A DNA stretch of 64,000 nt from Antilocapra americana (taxonomy: Eukaryota > Chordata > Mammalia > Artiodactyla > Antilocapridae), in NCBI GenBank assembly GCA_007570785.1, contig ML664161.1, forward strand, positions 18,663,856 to 18,727,855, read 5' to 3'. Under the pieces are notes generated by a model. That model saw only the letters and a list, made by a program, of their open reading frames with translations, searched no databases and was not told the DNA's origin. Shown here piece by piece: positions 12,075 through 23,485 of the stretch (the stretch's first letter is position 1; each line of letters opens with the position of its first letter). A program made the position numbers and the translations under genes.

Positions 12075-14122
12075 TTGAGGTTCAAAAATGACAGTACGAC
12101 AAAGCAATAGCGAGCCTACAGAATTAGATTTAGGCCTCGCTGATGAATATTATCACTGACATGAACAAGCAAAGCTTACCTGGCCTTCCTTCTTGAAAGG
12201 CTGAATAAACTTGAATTGCCAACTTCTGCATTTTACCACGTTTTGGTGGAAATGGCTCAGAGACATACATGATTTAAAATGAGGTCTTGGTGAATTCAAC
12301 CCCACAGCACATATATGTGTTTCTGAACAAAAAAATTGCAAACATTATGTAACATGGCATATCATTTATAAGTAATTTGACTATAGACACAGAAAACAAA
12401 TCAAACTTCTCTGAATAGGTCTTTACCCCTTCCCACCCCCTAGTTATTCCAACAATCGTAGTTTTCATAAATAACATCACCAAACAAACATGCAAACACA
12501 ACCCAGAACTGCATTCAAATCAATGAAAACTAATAATTTTGTTTAGTCCTCTGCTCTACCTACTGCTTCCTTTAAAAACTCCGTTCTTACAGGATGATAA
12601 ATGTAAGTTTCAAAAGGCAGGAAAATGTTTTAGGGGGAAAAAAAACATTTCCTGAAATTGTCCCTATCATTTTATTTATAAATATATTGGCCACATGTTG
12701 ATTATGTATTGTCCATTTCAGCCACATCTGCCCACAGAGAATCAAGGCAGTGGTGACATCTTTGATGTGTAAGGAAACAGTGATGTGAATGAAGTCCAGA
12801 AGGAGAAAAAAAAAGATGGAGGTCATCCTCAGAACTCATCTAGAAACCTTAATTTGCTTGTGTTGATTCATTCTGTAAGCAGATATATTTTTCCCTGAGA
12901 TAAAATCAGTGAGACCCAAAAAGCTATATCCTGGTACTTTGATAATGAATTTTTATTTTGGAAAAGTGGGAATATTATGATAAATTAAATTTGCCAAGTT
13001 TTTATTTTATTTGCATACTATTATCATTTTGTAGATTGGATCTAATGCCAGAGATACAGAAGACTAGTAATAGAGAAGCAACCACTTTCTCCAAACCCAG
13101 TAAATGGTGCACAAAACTCTCAGCTGACCTCATGTGATGTAGGAATTCAGGAATGAGAGGGCAGTAGCAGATTCGCTGGCCAGAGAAAGTGGTAGCCACT
13201 TCTGATTGATACTGAGTCTTTGCATCAAGATAGCAAGAAGGGAATCAAGGTGTTGTCCTGAGCTTAATTCGAGTGATGGACATTATGGAATGGGGATGGT
13301 TATAAACATGTGCTTAAAATGTAGGACATGTAAGATGAAGGGTCTAAAATAGTAACTAGAGAGAAGTTTTAGTACCACCACCAAGTCCCTCGATAAAGGC
13401 CGTTTCACCACAGAAGAAAGACACCTGCTCCTTATTCAAGGCCTCAAGCTAGAGTTGAGACAGAAAGAGAAGCTTACAAAACAAACCCACCTCTGCTTGC
13501 ATGTGGATTGGGGAGAAGCTTTTGGGGGGCTGAGGTCTATTGCATTACACTTTCGCTCAACTTTCAGGAAGGGCTTGGCTAATGCCCATTTGCAGGCTGA
13601 GTTTATTTTTTAAATGCAAATGAAGGAAGTGTTGCAGTTCAGCTTTGCAAACAGTTTTCAGAAATCCTGTTGGCCTACATTTAACTGGAAAGCAGCACCG
13701 GGTACCAAGAGTAGGGGCTCAAACAATCAAGCAGTTGTTTGCCTCACTCACATTCCTGAGGCAATCTGGTTCCAGCTGAACTCCTTGGGAACAGTCTGGG
13801 CTATGTACCCCTGGGGCATCTGCCCCAATTAGCACTGACCCTTGGGAGCCTCCTTACTGGCCCTAGGTCACTCCCAGCCTCTTGGATTCTGGGTAAACCA
13901 GATTACTGTAGGAGCCTCTAGACTTTTCACAGCCCCAGGAAAACTGGACATCCAGGATTGCCAATAGGAACTCAGTAACCTTGGCTACCTCTGATTCTCT
14001 GAATCAGAGACACACACAGTGGTGGGATCTTTCTCTTGACTGAGGAACAACAGGAAAGGAGACTCAGAGAGGGTTTGGCCAGGCAATGCACAGCGCGAGT
14101 CCAGACTGTGGAATTTCACAAA

Positions 14123-14320
14123 ACTGGGTTTGGCTCTTGGATCTTTTCTGTCTAACTGGGTGACCTTAGGCAAGTCAGCAAACCCTACAAAACTTCAATT
14201 TCTTTAAGTGTTAAATGGGGAAAAAATTATCTGATCTGGCCTGCAGTGTCTTCATGACTTTAATACGGTCAATAAAATGCCTGGCTCATAAAATGTTCCC
14301 AGTAAATGGGACTTAGTTGC
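14123..14320 (+). repeat. MIR SINE
   Basis: Sense MIR: 'gggtgaccttaggcaagtca' followed by a cttcaatttctttaagtgttaaatgggg block and 'aaaatgcctggctcataaaa' near the 3' end. Order and spacing agree with MIR; strongly diverged. Confidence 0.7.
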
Positions 14321-14756
14321 AAAAACTAAAACTCACTATGTCTGACCAGGACAATACCACTCCTGAGAAAATCAGAGGCCACATAATTATTCAAATCCCT
14401 CTGTTTTGCTGTGGTTCATGATCAGAGTGTGATTAGTCCTTCCTTTCTGAGAAAGCATAATTTACAATTTACAGTTACAATAATACAGTCATAATTTGCA
14501 ATAATTGACGATTACTTTTTGTGCCTCTCTCCACCCAACACTTCGAGGCACACTGGGAGTGATAGAAGGAATATATGATGTGATCTCCAACTTTGAGAAT
14601 CTAACTGCGAGAACAAAACTGACAGCGCATGAACCAATTCAAGAACAGTTATAGGCATCAAACTGCACAGTCATGAGTAGTGTGAACAGAGCTGGAAGGA
14701 GGGAAGAATTGGCATGGGCTGCCACGGTCTGGGAAAGTGCCACAGAAGCATTGAGT

Positions 14757-14860
14757 TTGACCAGTATTTACTGAGTGTCTACCGTGAGCTGGATCCTGAG
14801 AGAGATACCGATAAGGAGGAGACTTTCTCTAAGAAGCTTAGAACCTAGTCTGGAGAAAGT
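14757..14860 (-). repeat. L2 LINE 3' fragment
   Basis: Antisense L2 3' end: 'agtatttactgagtgtctac', then the diverged 'gtgagctggatcctgagaga' region and 'agaagcttagaacctagtct'. Ends approximate. Confidence 0.55.
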
Positions 14861-15056
14861 TCCATTAATATCCCGCTTCAACATAATGCAGTGAGTGCTA
14901 AGAATGGGCTTGGAGGAGGAAAGTGCTGTAACAATGTGGAAGAAGATTGGCTTAGATTGATTTTGAAGGAGAAGTTGGGTTTAGGTAAATATCAATGCTA
15001 GGCAGGTGGATCAGCATAAACAAAGATATGACAATGGATGACAATCAAGGTACTCA

Positions 15057-15090
15057 TGTGTGTGTGTATGTGTGTGTGTGTGTGTGTATG
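15057..15090. repeat. (TG)n microsatellite
   Basis: TG dinucleotide run interrupted by TATG steps, followed by a GA-rich tract to about 15115. Confidence 0.95.
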
Positions 15091-15200
15091 AGAGAAAGAG
15101 AAAAGGGAGAGAGAGTAGAGCAAGTTCAGGAGAAGAACAGGGCATGTAATTGGAAAGAAAAAAATAGAAATTCTAAAAGTAGGTACAAGATTTAAAGAAG

Positions 15201-15428
15201 TTGCTGTTTAGTCGCTCAGTCATGTCCAACTCTTTGTGACCCTATGGACTGCAGCACGCCAGACTTCCCTGTCCTTCACAGTCTCCTACAGTTTGTTCAG
15301 AATCATGTCTAACAAATTGGTAATGCCATCCAACCATCTCATTCTCTGTTGCCCCTGTCTCCTCCTGCCTTCAATCTTTCCCAGCATCAGGGTCTTTTCT
15401 AATGAGTTGGCTCTTTGCATCAGGCACC
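15201..15428 (-). mobile_element. BovB LINE, 5'-truncated 3' end, with perfect TSD
   Basis: Reverse complement of the BovB 3' terminus: 'gtcgctcagtcatgtccaac' at the left through 'caatctttcccagcatcagg' and 'tttctaatgagttggctctt' at the right. A perfect 15-bp target-site duplication (caagatttaaagaag) lies at 15186-15200 and 15429-15443. This is an ordinary target-primed insertion of about 228 bp with no coding capacity. Confidence 0.92.
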
Positions 15429-15579
15429 CAAGATTTAAAGAAGATCTTTATTAAATTCTATTTCTCTTTATAAATGAGGCAGATGATCATGCTAAGAGGC
15501 AAGCATAGGTTATAAAGTCCAAGAGCATTCTCAGATACAGCTTTTGTGAGTGACCCAACAGGATAGAGGTCAGCTATGA

Positions 15580-15690
15580 GGGCTTCCCTGATATCTCAGT
15601 TGGTAAAGAATCTACCTGCAATGCAGGAGACCCCAGTTAAATTCCTGAGTCAGGAATATCTGCTAGAAAAGGGATAGGCTACCCACTCCA
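15580..15690 (+). repeat. Bov-tA SINE, first (partial) monomer of a dimer
   Basis: Begins ggcttccctgatatctcagt and stops after 'ggctacccactcca', about halfway through a Bov-tA unit. A ttgttgttga linker (15691-15700) joins it to a second, complete unit. A short TSD candidate (atgag, possibly extending to atgaggg) flanks the whole dimer at 15576 and 15894. Confidence 0.85.
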
Positions 15691-15700
15691 TTGTTGTTGA

Positions 15701-15893
15701 GTTTCCCTTGTAGCTCAGCTGGTAAAGAATCCACCCACAATGCAAGAGACCTGGGTTCGATCCCTGGGTTGGGAAGATCCCTGGAGAAGGGAAAGGCCAC
15801 CCACTCCAGTATTCTGACCTGGAGAATTCCATGGACTGTATAGTCCCTGGAGTTGCAAAAAGTCAGACATGACTGAGAGACTTTCATTTTCAC
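15701..15893 (+). repeat. Bov-tA SINE, complete second monomer
   Basis: Complete tRNA-Glu-derived Bov-tA unit. Both internal RNA polymerase III promoter elements look good: an A box TAGCTCAGCTGG at 15711-15722 and a B box GGTTCGATCCC at 15754-15764. The 3' part runs through 'ccactccagtattctgacct' to a ctttcattttcac tail, the form seen in the Bov-tA1 type. Like all SINEs it encodes no protein and would depend on LINE machinery. Confidence 0.92.
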
Positions 15894-16661
15894 ATGAGGG
15901 TATTCACATTTGAATACACTCCTCTTTCCCATAGAAAAACTTCCCAGGCTGGTGAGATCAACCACAGTGGGACTGGAACCAAGGGTGATTTTGTGAGTTG
16001 GTTTTCTGGTCAAGGTCTTCTCTTGAAAATTAATCAGGAAAGTAGAGATCTGGACCCAAGCTCCCCTAGGAGAAAGGACTGACCAGGCATTGGGCCTGGG
16101 ATAGGAGTGGAGGGACTGTGGAAGCTGGGACACAGAAAGTATTTCTGGAGTTGACTGAGACAAAGAAGGTAGACCTAAAGACTTCTTTAGTTTCAAAGCT
16201 TTCTGAAGAACTCAATATCCCAACCCAGTTCCCAGCAAGTCCTCCCTGCTTCTCTGCCTTGAGTAACCGACTATCCTGGTGGATCCCCACTGGCTTTGCT
16301 GTCTGCACTGCATACTGAGGCAGACAAATCAGAATGGTGTTGAGCTTCTGACTCATTCCTGACTGGGTTATCAAGGTTCTGTCTTACAGAATTACACTTG
16401 ATGATAATCACTGAACCAGAGTAGCACAGGAGGTCTCTCCTATTAGAATAAATGCTCCTTTGAAGAGAAATATGAGCAATCACAGGCTTCTTTTCTTAGT
16501 ACAAGAACCTGGAGATATTTACTTGCTCCCACCATGAGGACTGGACACGAACAGACAGTAGTTCTGCTGTGTGATTATTTAAGGGGCTTGGGAAGGTCAA
16601 ACTGTTGAAATACAATCATTCTATACAGCCTAAGAATCATTTGGGTTTTTCCCTTCCTCTT

Positions 16662-16965
16662 TCAATCAGCAAACATTTATTAAGCACCCATATTGGGAGC
16701 TGATGGCTCAGACAGTAAAGAGTCTGGCTGCAATGCAGGAGACAGTGGGTCAGGAAGATTCGCTGGAGAAGGGCATGGCAACCCACTCCAATATTCTTGC
16801 CTGGAGAATCCCCATGGACAGAGGAGCCTGGTGGGCTATAGTCCTTGGGTCACAAAGAATCAGACAGGACTCAGTGACTAAACACAGCACAGCACATAAG
16901 CTAGACACTGTGTGAGTCACAGTCATCATTCCCCAAAACTCATAGTCAAGTGGAAGAGACAAATG
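16662..16965 (-). repeat. L2 LINE fragment split by a Bov-tA
   Basis: The left arm 16662-16694 ('cagcaaacatttattaagca') and right arm 16904-16965 ('aagctagacactgtgtgagt', 'ctcatagtcaagtggaagag') join into one antisense L2 3' end once the Bov-tA at 16695-16903 is removed. Confidence 0.65.
16695..16903 (+). repeat. Bov-tA SINE (Bov-tA2 type)
   Basis: gggagctgatggctcagaca head, 'tgcaatgcaggagaca', a deleted B-box region, then 'gcaacccactccaatattct', 'ccatggacagaggagcctgg' and an acacagcacagcaca tail. It lies inside an older L2. The B box is lost, so the copy should be transcriptionally weak. Confidence 0.92.
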
Positions 16966-17017
16966 GAGTGAGAAGAGCTGTTAGACATAAGAACGGGACA
17001 CAGAGGGAACCCAAAGG

Positions 17018-17211
17018 AGTGAGCTTCCCCGGTGGCTCAGACAATAAAGAATTTTCCTGCAGTACAGAAGACATGTATTTGATCCCTAGGAGGGGAAGAT
17101 CCCCTTACTGATCTACCTGGAGAATTCCATGGACAGAGGAGTCTGGCTACAGTCCATGTGGTTGCAAAGAGTTGGACATGACTAAGTGACTAATACTTTC
17201 ACTTTGGGGAT
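17018..17211 (+). repeat. Bov-tA SINE
   Basis: tgagcttccccggtggctca head; body with 'ggggaagatccccttactga', a short deletion in the 'gaagggaatggcaacccact' block, and a 'gactaatactttcacttt' tail. No clear TSD was seen. Confidence 0.9.
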
Positions 17212-17507
17212 TGGAAAAGGTTACAGGGAGAGGAGACAGTAAACAACATGAAATAGTTGGCCTGGTTGTATACAGGAACCTGTGGGACAGAAAGAGCTGG
17301 AGGAAGATGGGCAAGTAGATGTGAAGCTATGAAGAGACTTTCACAGCAGTCTAAGTCAAGGTTTTGCCTCTCTGGTGATAGAGCATCACTGAAAATCTCA
17401 AACAAGGAAGTGGCACATTCAGTACTGTGTTTTACAGCAACCAAGTGGGACGTGAAGATACTACCAATCTGTGTATCAGACAATGAAAATATTAATTACC
17501 CTTCTAT
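17212..17507. other. Unassigned spacer between repeats
   Basis: About 296 bp between a Bov-tA and a BovB end. A 94-codon frame is open on the plus strand and another on the minus strand, but neither resembles a known family and neither shows exon signals. Confidence 0.4.
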
Positions 17508-17812
17508 CAAGCCAGTCAATCCTAAAGGAACTCAATCCTGAATATTCACTGGATAGACTGATGCTGAAGCTCCAATACTTTGGCGACCTGATCTGAAAAG
17601 ATGAATCATTGGAAAAGACCCTGATGCTGGGAAAGATGGAAAACAGGAGGAGAAGGGGATGACAGAGGACAAGATGGTTGGATGGCACCACTGACTCAAT
17701 GGCCATAAGTTTCAGCAAGCTCTGAGAGATGGTGGACAGGGAAGCCTGATGTGCTACAGTCCATTGGGTTGCAAAGAGTCGGACTCGACTGAGCCACAGA
17801 ACAATAACAATA
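17508..17812 (+). mobile_element. BovB LINE, 5'-truncated 3' end
   Basis: BovB 3' region from 'ccagtcaatcctaaaggaac' through 'aaaagaccctgatgctggga' and 'gatggttggatggcaccact' to 'gtcggactcgactgagccac', with an acaataacaataa tail. Non-coding remnant; no TSD recognised. Confidence 0.9.
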
Positions 17813-18510
17813 AGGAACACTGAGACTCCAGTTAGTTGATTTAATTTTCATGGCTCCCCATTGGAGTTTCTCAAGGACAGGCACCCATATTTCTTATTTG
17901 AGTGTGCTTCCCTTTGTCTAGACATCCACCTGGTCTATTACAGGCACTTGTAAAATGCCGGCTGAATCCATGGCAAACAGAGGGAAGAAACTAGGCCTCA
18001 ATGCTCTGATCTGAAGCTTTTTCTACACACTGGTTCTCCAAGTGACTTTAATTTGGGAGATGAGGATAGGCTGGAGTAGCAGTTAGATATAATATACAGC
18101 CCGGCATTATGAGGTATACTGTGTGAATGCTGAGTGAGCAAACTAGTCTGGACAGAGCAGAGCTCAGCAGAGGTTTAAAAGGAAGTATTCCCTTCAGTTT
18201 CGGGGTTGTTCAAGCAAGAGCCACACTGTCAGGAGCTGCAGCCATTAGATTACTGAAGAGGTGAACTTTGGGGTAGAGAAGGGGCCAGGGAGACAGAACA
18301 GTTTCTAAGAGGGAGGAGAGACACAGGAAGGAGAGGGAGGAGCCTCACTTTGACATTTAATTGCTGATCTGCCTCTACGGCACTCTCCCATCCCCAGGCA
18401 AAGTGAGGAGCTTTTTCTCTCTTATCTCCTGTCAGGCAAGTTCAGTTTGCCATTAGGCACCTAACAGATCCTGTCCACTCAGAGAGTGAAACCAAGGTGT
18501 GAGAGTGTGG

Positions 18511-18700
18511 TGTGGGCTACAGAGCACAGTGACTACATGGGCTCGGGGGTCTGAACTCTGCCATCTTTTGGCCTTAGTTTCCTCATCTGTAAAATGGAAA
18601 TAATAATAGTAATTGTTTCATAAAATTGCTATGTGATAGATGATGTTTGTAAGGAGTTCAGCACAGTTTCTGACACAAGTACTGAAAAAAGGATGAATAT
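18511..18700 (+). repeat. MIR SINE
   Basis: Sense MIR: 'gagcacagtgactacatggg' head, 'agtttcctcatctgtaaaat' core close to consensus, 'aataataatagtaattg', and 'agttcagcacagtttctgac' at the 3' side. Confidence 0.75.
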
Positions 18701-19094
18701 TGATTATTTTTAGGAGCTGGGGAGGAGAGAAGGTGATGCAACAATCATGGGTGGTTCCAAAGATGTATCTAACTCTCATCAACTTCATTGAACTCATCGG
18801 GCAATGGTTCTTCAAGGGCCTGAGGGATCTGGCTCCATCAGTACAGTCATCTGAGGCAATGTAGGAGGAAAGGCCCTGGTGACTGGTGAGGGTGTGGAGC
18901 CGACAAGAAGCTGCTGCTCAAGGGGCCTTGGGGTTCTCGTCCATGAGCTTAAGAAGCAACAGCTTGAGGGAGTGCTAAGAAATCTGTCTACATACTTTTT
19001 GAAAAAATATCAGACTGGCTAAAATTGGAAAGGAAAAGAAATATGGTCATTTTCTCAGGTCACCAACCCTAATATTGAAACAACACTGGTTCTT

Positions 19095-19540
19095 AGTTTT
19101 AATAGTAGTCACATACGGATGTGAGAGTTGGACCATGAAGAGGGCTGAGAGCCCAAGAATTGATGCTTTTGAACTGTGGTGCTGCAGAATACTCTTGAGA
19201 GTCCCTTGAACAGCAAGGAGATCCAACCAGTCAATCCTAAAGGAAATCAATTCTGAATATTCATTGGAAGGACTGATGCTGAAGCTGAAGCTTCAATACT
19301 TTGGCCATCTGATGTGAAGACTCATTGGAAAAGACCCTGATGCTGGGAAAGATTGAAGGCAGGAGGAGAAGGGGACAACAGAGAAAGAGTTGGATGGCAT
19401 CACTGATTTGGTGGACATGAGTTTGAGCAAACTCTGGGAGTTGGTGATGGACAGGGAAGCCTGGTGTGCTGCAGTCCATGGGGTTACAAAGAGTCAGACA
19501 TGACTTAGTTGACTGAACAACTGAACAACAACAACAAATG
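19095..19540 (+). mobile_element. BovB LINE, 5'-truncated 3' end
   Basis: Begins in the C-terminal coding part of BovB ('gtcacatacggatgtgagag', 'ttggaccatgaagagggctg', 'ttgaactgtggtgctgcaga') and runs to the 3' end ('gggttacaaagagtcagaca') with an acaacaacaacaa tail. About 445 bp. Coding remnant is the end of the reverse-transcriptase ORF, disrupted. No clear TSD. Confidence 0.92.
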
Positions 19541-19894
19541 TCTGAAGATTTGAAATACAAAGGGGATTGTATTTCTTCCTATTTATTTTCTTGAGCGTAA
19601 TGTAAAAAAAAAAAAGCATTAGAAAAAATAGGCAAATACTTAGTAACTCTTAATAACACAAAGAATCTTTAAAGAAAAAATAAAGCATTTGATGTCATCA
19701 GAAAAAATCTGATTGAAATATCTAGTATTAGCATTTTCACTGATACATTTTCCCAATTGTTATAATCTTGGCATTGCTAATAGACAGTAAGTCAGCAGAA
19801 AGACTAGTAGAAAGCATATATAGCAAAGTGAGAAATAGCATGTGTTACATCTTAAAAAAAGTAAAACAGAGCTAAAACTTCAAAACTAAAAAAA

Positions 19895-20605
19895 TATATT
19901 TCCACTTTTAGAAATCTATCCTAAGCCAAAGGACAGAAATTCAGTGAATAAAATATGTAGAAATATATTTATTACAGAATTTCCATAATGGCAATAACTA
20001 AAAATAAATTTTTTGTCCAACAACAAGGGACTTGTTAAATCCACAAGATGGAATATTATGCAGTTATTACAGATGATATGTGTGCTATACTGGCTAACTA
20101 GCTTCAGTCATGTCCAACTCTTTGTGACCCCATGAACTGTAGCTTGCCAGGCTTCTTTGTCCATGGAATTCTCCAGGCGAGAATACTGGAGTGGGTGGCC
20201 ACAACTTTCTCCAGGGGATCTTCCCAACCCAGGGATTGAATCCACATCTCTTATGTCTCCTGCATTGGCAGATGGGTCCTTTACCACTAGTACTGCCTGG
20301 GAAGCCCTATAAATGATATATCTTAATATTATTAAAAATGTAAGGGAAATACCCAATATAAGGGACATACTTAATATACTATTAAGTTAAAAAGATACAG
20401 AACTGCAAATGGAGTATGATATCACATAGACAGTAATAAGACTGAAAGGAAATATACTAAAGTGCTAACAATGGCTATCTCTGAGTGGCAAGATTATGGG
20501 TGATTTTTCTGTTCTTCTCTATTGTAATATTTTCTAATTTTATAAACTATGTGCATGTAATACTTTTATAATTAGTTTAAAAAACAATAAAATTATCTTG
20601 CACAG
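19895..20605 (+). mobile_element. L1M LINE 3' end, interrupted by a Bov-tA
   Basis: Shows the recognisable end of L1 ORF2 and 3' UTR: 'agaaatctatcctaagccaa', 'ccaacaacaagggacttgtt', 'atggaatattatgcagttat', then after the SINE 'ggaaatatactaaagtgcta', 'ggctatctctgagtggcaag', 'attatgggtgatttttctgt' and a terminal 'aataaaattatctt'. An old mammalian L1M-class copy with no intact frame. A Bov-tA is inserted at 20082-20312. Confidence 0.78.
20082..20312 (-). repeat. Bov-tA/Bov-A2 SINE inserted in L1M
   Basis: Minus-strand Bov-tA from 'gtgctatactggctaactag' (tail) to 'actgcctgggaagccct' (head). Flanked by an imperfect TSD, atgatatgt (20073-20081) and atgatatat (20313-20321), both within L1 sequence. 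Confidence 0.9.
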
Positions 20606-21259
20606 TTATAGTTGTTTTAGACCTCATAAAAGGAGCTAATTATTTCTATCCATAACAAATTCCATTTAACTATTATGGGAAGATTTAAAACTGGTTCTGA
20701 ATTAAGAGTTTTAAACACTTTCCTCTCCCACACCCAGATCTCCCTGTTCCAACCGTTTTTTTAAGTCAGAGTTTCTGATTTCTGAGGCTTTTCACAGATT
20801 GCTCCCCTCAGTTGTTCCCTCTTTTCATCCACTGGTGAGTTTTTATCTCATATCCCCCTTATTTCTTCTCTTGTATATTAATGAGGGAAAAAAATGAAGA
20901 TAATAGTCATTTTGAGCAAGAAGGCATATGTATGCCTTGAGTGAAAAAACCCAGCAGATTCTTTACTGTCTGAGCCACCAGGGAAGCCCCAAAACCGGTA
21001 TATAAAATCAAATATATGATATAAGCAAAATGACCACTTGCTTTAAAATTATTTACATTAATAAATTCACCTTTAGAATCTGCCCTAGTGCATCTGAAAT
21101 GCAATTTTATTGCTAAAGGTGTGAGTTTTCCCAACTTTTCGGGGCCAATCTATTATTCTCTCCATGTCACTTCATTCTCCGGGGTCTCCTAAGGCAGAAT
21201 CATCTGACCCTGAAGTATAAAGAAACCCCACCAAGGTTGCAAGAAAGCAATGTAGAAGA
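20606..21259. other. Spacer, mostly unassigned
   Basis: Only a short block at about 20955-20990 ('ttctttactgtctgagccac' plus 'cagggaagccc') is recognisable, as the head end of a minus-strand Bov-tA about 35-40 bp long. The rest is unrecognised and non-coding. Confidence 0.5.
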
Positions 21260-21269
21260 GGCTGTTCTT

Positions 21270-21600
21270 TTTTTTTTTTAAATACTTGTTTTACTTATTT
21301 ATTTTCAGCTGTGCTGGATCTTCGTTACTGTTCACAGGTTTTCTCTAGTTGCAGCTAGCTGGGTTGTGGTATGTGGACTTGTGATGCAGTGGCTTCTCTT
21401 GTTGCAGAGCACAGGCTCTAGGGTGTAGGCTTCAGTAGCCACAGCTTGAGGGCTCTAGTGTGCAGGCTCAGTAGTTGTGGGCCAAGGGCTTATATTGCCC
21501 GGGGCATGTAGAATCTTCCCACAGCAAGGATGGAACCAGTGTCCCGTGCAAGGGCAGGTGGATTCTTAACCACTGGACGGACCATCAGGAAAATCCAAGG
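21270..21600 (-). repeat. CHR-type tRNA SINE with TSD
   Basis: Antisense CHR (cetartiodactyl tRNA-derived) SINE. It has a poly-T start (the A tail), 'ttatttattttcagctgtgc', 'ggatcttcgttactgttcac', 'gttgcagagcacaggctcta', 'gaatcttcccacagcaagga' and a degenerate tRNA head 'gattcttaaccactggacgg'. An imperfect TSD, ggctgttctt (21260-21269) and ggttgttctt (21601-21610), flanks it. Confidence 0.88.
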
Positions 21601-22147
21601 GGTTGTTCTTCAGGTTAGGATTATCTTAAGGCAAGCTAGACACTAAACTTTGGGCACAAAACTTAAGGAGTGGGGGAACAAAAAATTCATAATCAAAATA
21701 AATAAAATATTACTGCAATATTTTTTAAAATTGAAATTAATGCAAAAAAAAAAAAGTCCGTGATGAACAAAATATTGAAAACTGAAAAGACTAGTACCAT
21801 GCCAAGCCATAATGGAGCCTAAGTTGAAAGGGAAAAATGTGCAGCCTTATAAATATGTTCTTATATTTTTTAAATATCCAGCTTTTTCAGAACATAAAAG
21901 TTGTTTAAAAATATTGAAACACTAAAAAATTGGTATCTGTTTATTCCTCAAGGAATGAACTCACTTAAGAATCACTCCTCAAAGTCTGTCACTTCCTCAA
22001 AACCAGCCATAATGAGAAGGCCCAAGCTCTGGATCAAACATTTAACACGTATGCCTCTCAAGTCCACTTAATTATGGTTTAACGTCCCATCCCAGCATAG
22101 GCACCAAGGACTCACGTTCTAGGAGTGCACATCCTACACCTATACCA

Positions 22148-22260
22148 TTCAGTTTACAAACATTCATTGAACACCCACTGTCTGCCAGGCCATTTTCTAG
22201 CATTGATGGATGCTACGCTGGTGCATAAGACAGACCAGAGCTTGAGAGCACGGAAACTGC
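22148..22260 (-). repeat. L2 LINE 3' fragment
   Basis: 'caaacattcattgaacaccc', 'actgtctgccaggccatttt' and 'ctagcattgatggatgctac' match the antisense L2 3' end. Confidence 0.65.
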
Positions 22261-22534
22261 GTTCTACTGAGCCCTTAATTAACAGATTTTCCTTGCTTAT
22301 TTGTTTGACTGTTTTTAATGGATGTTTATTTCTCACCTAGCTTTTCATTTTCCAGCTGCCGCAAATTTACTCTGTCAGTCATCTATATCATTCTTTGGGT
22401 TACTAAAACGGGCTGTCTTGCTCTAACTCTTGCGTTTTGCACTGGACCTTAACACTTTGGTGATGATTCATTTCCCACATGTGTTAAGTCTTCTCTGCCA
22501 TTCAACCTTTGCTTTTCCTATTTTCTGCTTTCTC

Positions 22535-22625
22535 AAGCCCAGTGCTTTGCATACAGTAGATGTACACTAAATATTTGAGGATCACTTAATCGTTGAAGGA
22601 ATGCATCACTAAAAGAATCAACAAA
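22535..22625 (+). repeat. L2/MIR-type 3' tail fragment
   Basis: 'cccagtgctttgcatacagt', 'agatgtacactaaatatttg' and 'gttgaaggaatgcatc' resemble the sense L2 end (..cacagtaggtgctcaataaatatttgttgaatgaat). Family assignment tentative. Confidence 0.55.
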
Positions 22626-22814
22626 GAAAGGAATAATAAATGGATGTACCTGGTCCTTGGAGGCAGAGAGGAAGGATCGTCACAGGCCCCCTTGCTGTTT
22701 TTGTATGTTTGATATATGAATATGTGATCACATACGCATTTGTGTATGCTGACACACATTTACTCGTAGACTAGGGACAACTGGATAAGGCTTCACAGTT
22801 GTGGTGTTTCAGAA

Positions 22815-22945
22815 AGAACCCTGGTCTGGGAGATGTGTGCTGGGTTGAGCAAGTCACTCCTCCTCATTGAAAGGGTCTGTTTCCTCATCTATAAAATGAG
22901 GGAGCTGAACTGCAAAGTCTAAAGTACTTTTCGGCTCTAACATGA
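22815..22945 (+). repeat. MIR-family SINE fragment
   Basis: 'gagcaagtcactcctcctca', 'gtctgtttcctcatctataa' and 'aatgagggagctgaactgca' are MIR-like; the end 'cttttcggctctaacatg' fits the variant tail seen in some MIR subfamilies. Confidence 0.6.
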
Positions 22946-23337
22946 GTTGAATTCAATGCTCCTGATGCTGTAGGAATTAGCTAGCGTGGGTACCGATGAG
23001 CACTGTCTTGACCTCTTTTGCGCTTTGGGGTGCTCTAAGAAAAAGAATGTGCTCTAAATATACAACACAAACATCAGTCAGGAGAAGGGGACAATTGTGG
23101 TGTTTCTTATTGATGAAGATTCCAGGAAATAACCGTGTGATTCCAAGATGTCCCTCCTGGTATTCAGTTATTTTAATGTTATAATGAGTAAAATTCAAAG
23201 AAGCACTGCAGTTTCCTTAGAACAAAATTTACCTGTTTAGCAAGTTCTTTGAGAATTTCTGTGTTCATATGAGGGGTGGAGGGACCCCTCCACCCTTGAA
23301 GAGAATTGGTAAGTCAAATGCCAGCTCCTGAATAGTA

Positions 23338-23485
23338 TTAACAGTAACTAATATTTGTAGAGTGTTTTATAGTTTACACAGACACTTCCACATTTATATT
23401 CTTATTTAATCCTCAGTACAGTCCTGTGATGGGAATGTCTCTTATAATCCTCTTTTTATGTGTGAAGAAAATGAGCTGAGCCTGT
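23338..23485 (-). repeat. MIR SINE fragment
   Basis: Antisense MIR: 'tatttgtagagtgttttata', 'cttatttaatcctcagtaca', 'gtcctgtgatgggaatgtct', then the diverged 'tgtgaagaaaatgagctgag' core. Confidence 0.65.

Larger units (their letters stand above)
7421..14115. other. Long non-coding stretch free of young ruminant repeats
   Basis: About 6.7 kb with no BovB, Bov-tA or CHR insertion and no recognisable exon. Open frames reach at most 93 codons and overlap on both strands without family resemblance. It contains a faint MIR-like core near 8415-8450 (aggaaactgaggctcaag), purine-rich tracts at 11.57 and 12.05 kb, and an X-box-like site. The interval 7.6-8.1 kb and 11.2-11.9 kb are less AT-rich than their surroundings. 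Confidence 0.5.

Noticed and set aside
15701..15772. tRNA-like A and B boxes suggesting a tRNA gene
   Set aside because: They belong to the tRNA-Glu-derived head of a Bov-tA SINE; no cloverleaf with an acceptor stem is formed.
15663..16196. 177-codon open frame on the minus strand
   Set aside because: Its C-terminal half is a Bov-tA SINE read antisense, and the rest has no family resemblance; SINE-derived frames recur widely in ruminant DNA.
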